A stretch of 64,000 bases of DNA from JAICSD01 sp963836665. Its GTDB lineage: Bacteria > Acidobacteriota > Vicinamibacteria > Vicinamibacterales > 2-12-FULL-66-21. Where the stretch lies: assembly GCA_963836665.1 (NCBI GenBank), contig CAWIKL010000001.1:3162001-3226000 (forward strand), in the 5' to 3' direction. Position 1 is the stretch's first letter, and the number at the start of each line of letters is the position of its first letter. Below, piece by piece: positions 61,085-64,000 of the stretch. The notes under the pieces are model-generated. The model worked only from the letters and a program-made list of their open reading frames with translations. It was not told where the DNA came from and ran no database searches. The position numbers and the translations under genes are program-made.

Positions 61085-62359
61085 ATGACTGCCGACGCCG
61101 ATCGCGTGCTCGTGACCGTCGACCAGCTGGTCGACGAAGCGGTCACGTTCGCGCGTGATTTGATTCGGATCCCGACCGTCAATCCGCCGGGCGCCTGCTA
61201 TGAGGACTGCGCGCGCCACATCGGCGAGGTGCTGGCCGCGTTCGGCTACGCCGTCGAGTATCACACCGCGTCGGATCGCCCAGAGCACTCGCTGGCCCAT
61301 CCGCGCGTGAACGTCGTCGCCACCATGGCGGGCGCGAGCGCCGGCCCGACGATCCACCTCAACGGCCACTTCGACGTCGTCCCACCAGGCGACGGATGGA
61401 CCGTTGATCCCTTCTCCGGCCTCGTGCGCGACGGGTTCGTCTGGGGGCGCGGCGCCGCCGACATGAAGGGAGGGCTGGCCGCGGCGGTATTTGCCTGCGA
61501 GGCTGTCCGTCGCGCCGGCGTGCGCCGGCGCGGAACCATCGAGATCAGCGGAACGGTGGACGAAGAGAGCGGCGGCCTGGCCGGGGTCGGATGGCTGGCC
61601 AGCCGCGGACGGATCGCGTCTGGACGAACCGACGCGGTCATCATCCCCGAGCCGCTCGGCGTCGATCGTATCTGCATCGGCCACCGCGGTGTCTACTGGT
61701 TCGCGGTCGAGACGCGCGGCCGTGTCGCGCACGGCGGCATGCCGTTCCAGGGGATCAGCGCGATCGATCACATGAGTGCCATCCTGTCGCATCTTGACTC
61801 CGAGCTGCGCCCGCGCCTCGCCGGCCGGATGACGTCGCTTCCGGTGATTCCGGAAGGCGCGCGGCATCCGACGCTGAACGTCAACGCCATTGGCGGCGGC
61901 CAGCCGCTCGACGGCGTGCAGACGCCGTGCGTAGCCGATCGCTGCCGCGCGATCTTCGACCGCCGCTTCCTGATCGAAGAAGGATTCGACGATGCGAAAG
62001 ACGAGATTCTCGAGCTGCTGCGCGACGTCGCCGCGCGCGTGCCGGGCATTGACTACGAGGTCACCGACCTGCTGATCGTCCACCCGACGCGGACGCCACC
62101 TGACTCGCCGGTCGTCGCGGCGCTCGAGCGTGCGCTGCGCCGGGTCATCGGCCGCAAGGGCTCTCTGGTCCTCAGCCCAGGCACCTACGATCACAAGCAC
62201 GTCGCGCGCATCGCCGGCGTGCCGCACTGTGCCGCCTACGGTCCGGGCGCGCTCGAGCAGGCGCATCGGCCCGATGAACGGTGTTCGATCGAGGACCTCG
62301 TCACATCGATTCGCGTGCTCGCGCTCGCGGTGCTGGAACTCACGAATGGCGCCAGCTGA
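61085..62359 (+). CDS. M20-family hydrolase (ArgE/DapE type), cytoplasmic
   Basis: 424 residues without a signal peptide. Motifs: IHLNGHFDVVPPGDGW, WGRGAADMKGGLAAAVFACE, SGTVDEESGGLAGVGWL, AVIIPEPLGVDRICIGHRGV and, at the end, GPGALEQAHRPDERCSIED (His ligand). This fits acetylornithine deacetylase/succinyl-diaminopimelate desuccinylase-like enzymes; as there are no arginine or lysine genes nearby, it may deacylate an imported amino-acid derivative brought in by the divergent symporter. Confidence 0.9.
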   Translation: MTADADRVLVTVDQLVDEAVTFARDLIRIPTVNPPGACYEDCARHIGEVLAAFGYAVEYHTASDRPEHSLAHPRVNVVATMAGASAGPTIHLNGHFDVVPPGDGWTVDPFSGLVRDGFVWGRGAADMKGGLAAAVFACEAVRRAGVRRRGTIEISGTVDEESGGLAGVGWLASRGRIASGRTDAVIIPEPLGVDRICIGHRGVYWFAVETRGRVAHGGMPFQGISAIDHMSAILSHLDSELRPRLAGRMTSLPVIPEGARHPTLNVNAIGGGQPLDGVQTPCVADRCRAIFDRRFLIEEGFDDAKDEILELLRDVAARVPGIDYEVTDLLIVHPTRTPPDSPVVAALERALRRVIGRKGSLVLSPGTYDHKHVARIAGVPHCAAYGPGALEQAHRPDERCSIEDLVTSIRVLALAVLELTNGAS

Positions 62360-62431
62360 CGAAGGCTGCGCACGGATCCCTGCTTGCCTTCCCACCTCCG
62401 GGACTCCTGAAGGCTTCGTCAGCCGCCGCAG

Positions 62432-62437
62432 TAGACT
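62432..62437 (+). promoter_or_regulatory. TANNNT box before the P1 peptidase
   Basis: TAGACT, six bases before ATG 62444, with no Shine-Dalgarno; leaderless-type promoter. Confidence 0.45.
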
Positions 62438-62443
62438 GTGGCG

Positions 62444-63536
62444 ATGAAGTCGATGCTGTTCGCGGCGACGGCCTTGATCGCGGCCGCCGGCGTGCTGGCG
62501 GCCCGGCAGGCGCCGCGGTCGCAGGCGGAGAACATGACGCTGACCGCGGTGGACGGCATCACGGTCGGGCACTTCACGCTGGCGGAGCGGCCGACGGGCT
62601 GCACGGTCGTGCTCGCGCCGCAGGGCACGGTCGGCAGCGGCGACGTGCGCGGCGGCGCGCCCGGCACGCGCGAGACGGACCTGCTCAATCCGGCCGCCGA
62701 CGTGCAGATCGTCAACGCGATCGTCCTGTCTGGCGGCAGCGCCTACGGGCTCGACGCCGCCAGCGGGACGATGCGGTGGCTCGACGAGCATCACATCGGC
62801 TATCCCGTCGGCGCGGCCGGCGTCGTGCCGATCGTCCCGTCGGCGATCCTGATCGACCTGTGGTTCGGCGGCGATCCGAAGATTCGTCCCGGCGCCGACT
62901 GCGGCTACCGCGCCGCGGCGGCAGCCACCGGCACGCCGGTCGAGGAAGGGAACGTCGGCGCCGGTGCCGGCGCGACAGTCGGCAAGTCGGGTGGCGTCAC
63001 GGCCAACGGCAACGCCGGCCCGATGAAAGCGGGTATCGGCTCGGCGGCGATCAGAGTACTCGAACGGCCTCGTTGTCGCCGCCATCGTCGCGGTCAACGC
63101 CTTCGGTGACGTCATCGATCCGATGACCGGCACCGTCGTCGCCGGCGTGCGCGGGCCGGACGGCAAGCTTGCCGACGTACGGAAGCGCCTCCGCGCCGGA
63201 CCAGCCGTCACCGGGCGCGGCGGCGAGAACACGACCATCGGCGTCGTCGCCACCAACGCGAAACTGACCAAGGCGCAGGCGCAGAAGATGGCGCAGATGG
63301 CGCAGGACGGCTACGCGCGCGCGATCTCGCCGATCCACACGCCCTATGATGGCGACACGGTGTTCTCGCTGGCGACCGGTAGTTGGAGCGGCCAGGCCGA
63401 CTACGCCACGATTGGATCGCTCGCCGCCGAAGCGATGGCGGATGCCGTCGTCCGCGCCGCGGTGATGGCCTCGTCGTCGCATGGCCTGCCGAGCGCGCGC
63501 GATCTCGGGACGGTGCCGGCGCGGTTCAGGCAGTAG
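62444..63536 (+). CDS. Exported P1-family self-cleaving peptidase (DmpA/NylC-like), frameshifted
   Basis: About 364 residues. Signal peptide (MLFAATALIAAAGVLAARQA), then the P1/DmpA fold: GITVGHFTLAERPTGCTVVL, VNAIVLSGGSAYGLDAASG and GATVGKSGGVTANGNAGPMKA. The autoproteolysis site is GGENTTIGVVATNAKL, where cleavage before a Thr gives the N-terminal nucleophile of the beta chain. The frame changes near 63058; removing one base from 'agtactcg' joins SAAIRV to NGLVVAAIVAVNAFGDV. Substrates of the family are N-terminal amino acids of peptides or amide oligomers; which one is unknown. Confidence 0.88.
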
Positions 63537-63538
63537 CG

Positions 63539-63573
63539 GGTTGCCAGTTCGCAGTTGTCGGTTGTCAATTGCC
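63539..63573. repeat. Degenerate heptad repeat (RGTTGNC)
   Basis: Five consecutive 7-base units: GGTTGCC, AGTTCGC, AGTTGTC, GGTTGTC, AATTGCC. They fill the spacer before the PhoD-like gene. A nonad GACGCAGAG (63580-63588) follows. Confidence 0.65.
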
Positions 63574-63587
63574 GGTGAGGACGCAGA

Positions 63588-64000
63588 GTGAAGCGGAGGG
63601 ATTTTCTCAAGCTCACGACGGCCGTGGCCGCCGGCTTTCCCGCGATTGTACGGGCGCAGTCGTCGCGTCCGGCGACACCGTGCGGCGTGGCGGCCGGCGA
63701 CGTGGCCAGCGGCCGCGCGCTCGTCTGGAGCCGGACCGATCGTCCCGCGCGCATGTTCGTCGAGTACGCGACCACGGAGCGGTTCACCGACGCGCAGCGC
63801 GTCCGCGGTCCAATCGCCTTCGAGGGCAACGACTTCACCGCGCGCACGGTGCTCACCGGTTTGCCGGATGAGCAGCGCGTCTTCTATCGCGTCCAGTTCG
63901 AAGATCTCGCCGATCTGAAGACACTGAGCGAGCCGGTCGGCGGCAGCTTCACCACCCACGGCACAGGCGCCCGCCCGGTCTCGGTCGCCTGGTCGGCCGA
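63588..64000 (+). CDS. PhoD-like alkaline phosphatase, 5' part
   Basis: The first 137 residues, running off the right edge. Twin-arginine signal KRRDFLKLTTAVAAGF, then the PhoD N-terminal domain: FPAIVRAQSS, CGVAAGDVASGRALVWSRTD, RPARMFVEYATTE and VLTGLPDEQRVFYRVQFED. GTG 63588 is preceded by GAGG at 7 bases. PhoD enzymes hydrolyse phosphate mono- and diesters outside the membrane using calcium and iron; the metal-binding domain lies beyond the window. Confidence 0.85.
   Translation, partial: MKRRDFLKLTTAVAAGFPAIVRAQSSRPATPCGVAAGDVASGRALVWSRTDRPARMFVEYATTERFTDAQRVRGPIAFEGNDFTARTVLTGLPDEQRVFYRVQFEDLADLKTLSEPVGGSFTTHGTGARPVSVAWSA

Noticed and set aside
61061..63271. A 736-codon open frame on the minus strand opposite the M20 and P1 genes
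   Set aside because: It is a shadow in GC-rich DNA: no motifs, Arg/Ala/Gly-rich composition, and the plus strand carries well-supported enzymes.

Overview
The window is about 64 kb of very GC-rich, densely packed bacterial chromosome. The gene content points to Acidobacteriota, probably Vicinamibacteria. The main markers are an ADOP-type (acidobacterial duplicated orphan permease) MacB/FtsX permease plus a decayed relative, an acidobacterial VWFA-related protein, a TatT-type TRAP transporter, a PEGA pseudokinase module and many exported peptidases. This is inferred from gene families; no rRNA or other phylogenetic marker lies in the window. I see no rRNA, tRNA, CRISPR array, insertion sequence or prophage. 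No gene-free stretch exceeds about 300 bases.

Layout. 1-6.7 kb: 3' part of polA, an ADOP remnant, an exported TPR-like protein, pcnB and an intact ADOP permease. 6.8-11.5 kb: an exported sugar-isomerase-like protein, then a histidine kinase, response regulator and TonB-dependent receptor transcribed together. 11.7-17.8 kb: an esterase-like hydrolase, the TatT/DctP/DctQ-DctM TRAP operon and a small membrane protein. 17.8-25.4 kb: GNAT, zinc-ribbon protein, M20 peptidase, S9 peptidase, VWFA-like protein and fatty-acid desaturase. 25.5-35.1 kb: a minus-strand series of pseudokinase-PEGA, TPR/TonB, HTH membrane protein and M23 peptidase, followed by DUF1015-serA-serC. 35.3-43.5 kb: membrane glycosyltransferase-like protein, M20 peptidase, GNAT, exported LanC-like protein and cydAB. 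43.5-51.7 kb: malQ, aminotransferase, an M16 protease pair, DinB-like protein and a GH51 arabinofuranosidase. 51.7-55.8 kb: a cNMP-binding histidine kinase coupled to a receiver/flavoprotein fusion, and a sirtuin. 55.9-64 kb: SnoaL-like protein, class III aminotransferase, tartrate dehydrogenase-like enzyme, SDR, sodium:solute symporter, M20 hydrolase, P1 peptidase and the start of a PhoD-like phosphatase.

How it works together. The window suggests a heterotroph using secreted peptidases and glycosidases, TonB and TRAP uptake, and amino- and hydroxy-acid catabolism, with a high-affinity bd oxidase. Many operons use 4-base stop/start overlaps. At least twelve start codons have a TANNNT box 6-8 bases upstream and no Shine-Dalgarno, which suggests widespread leaderless transcription; most are first in their transcription unit. 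Genes inside operons tend to carry a clear GGAGG-type site.

Quality. Five conserved genes (polA, the isomerase, the TonB receptor, malQ, the P1 peptidase) and the ADOP remnant each carry one single-base frameshift. That pattern looks more like residual assembly indels than real gene decay. The most notable candidates are the pseudokinase/PEGA-TonB-HTH-M23 module, the DUF1015-serA-serC operon, the redox-like two-component pair without CxxC motifs, the leaderless promoter signature and the degenerate heptad/nonad repeats in spacers.
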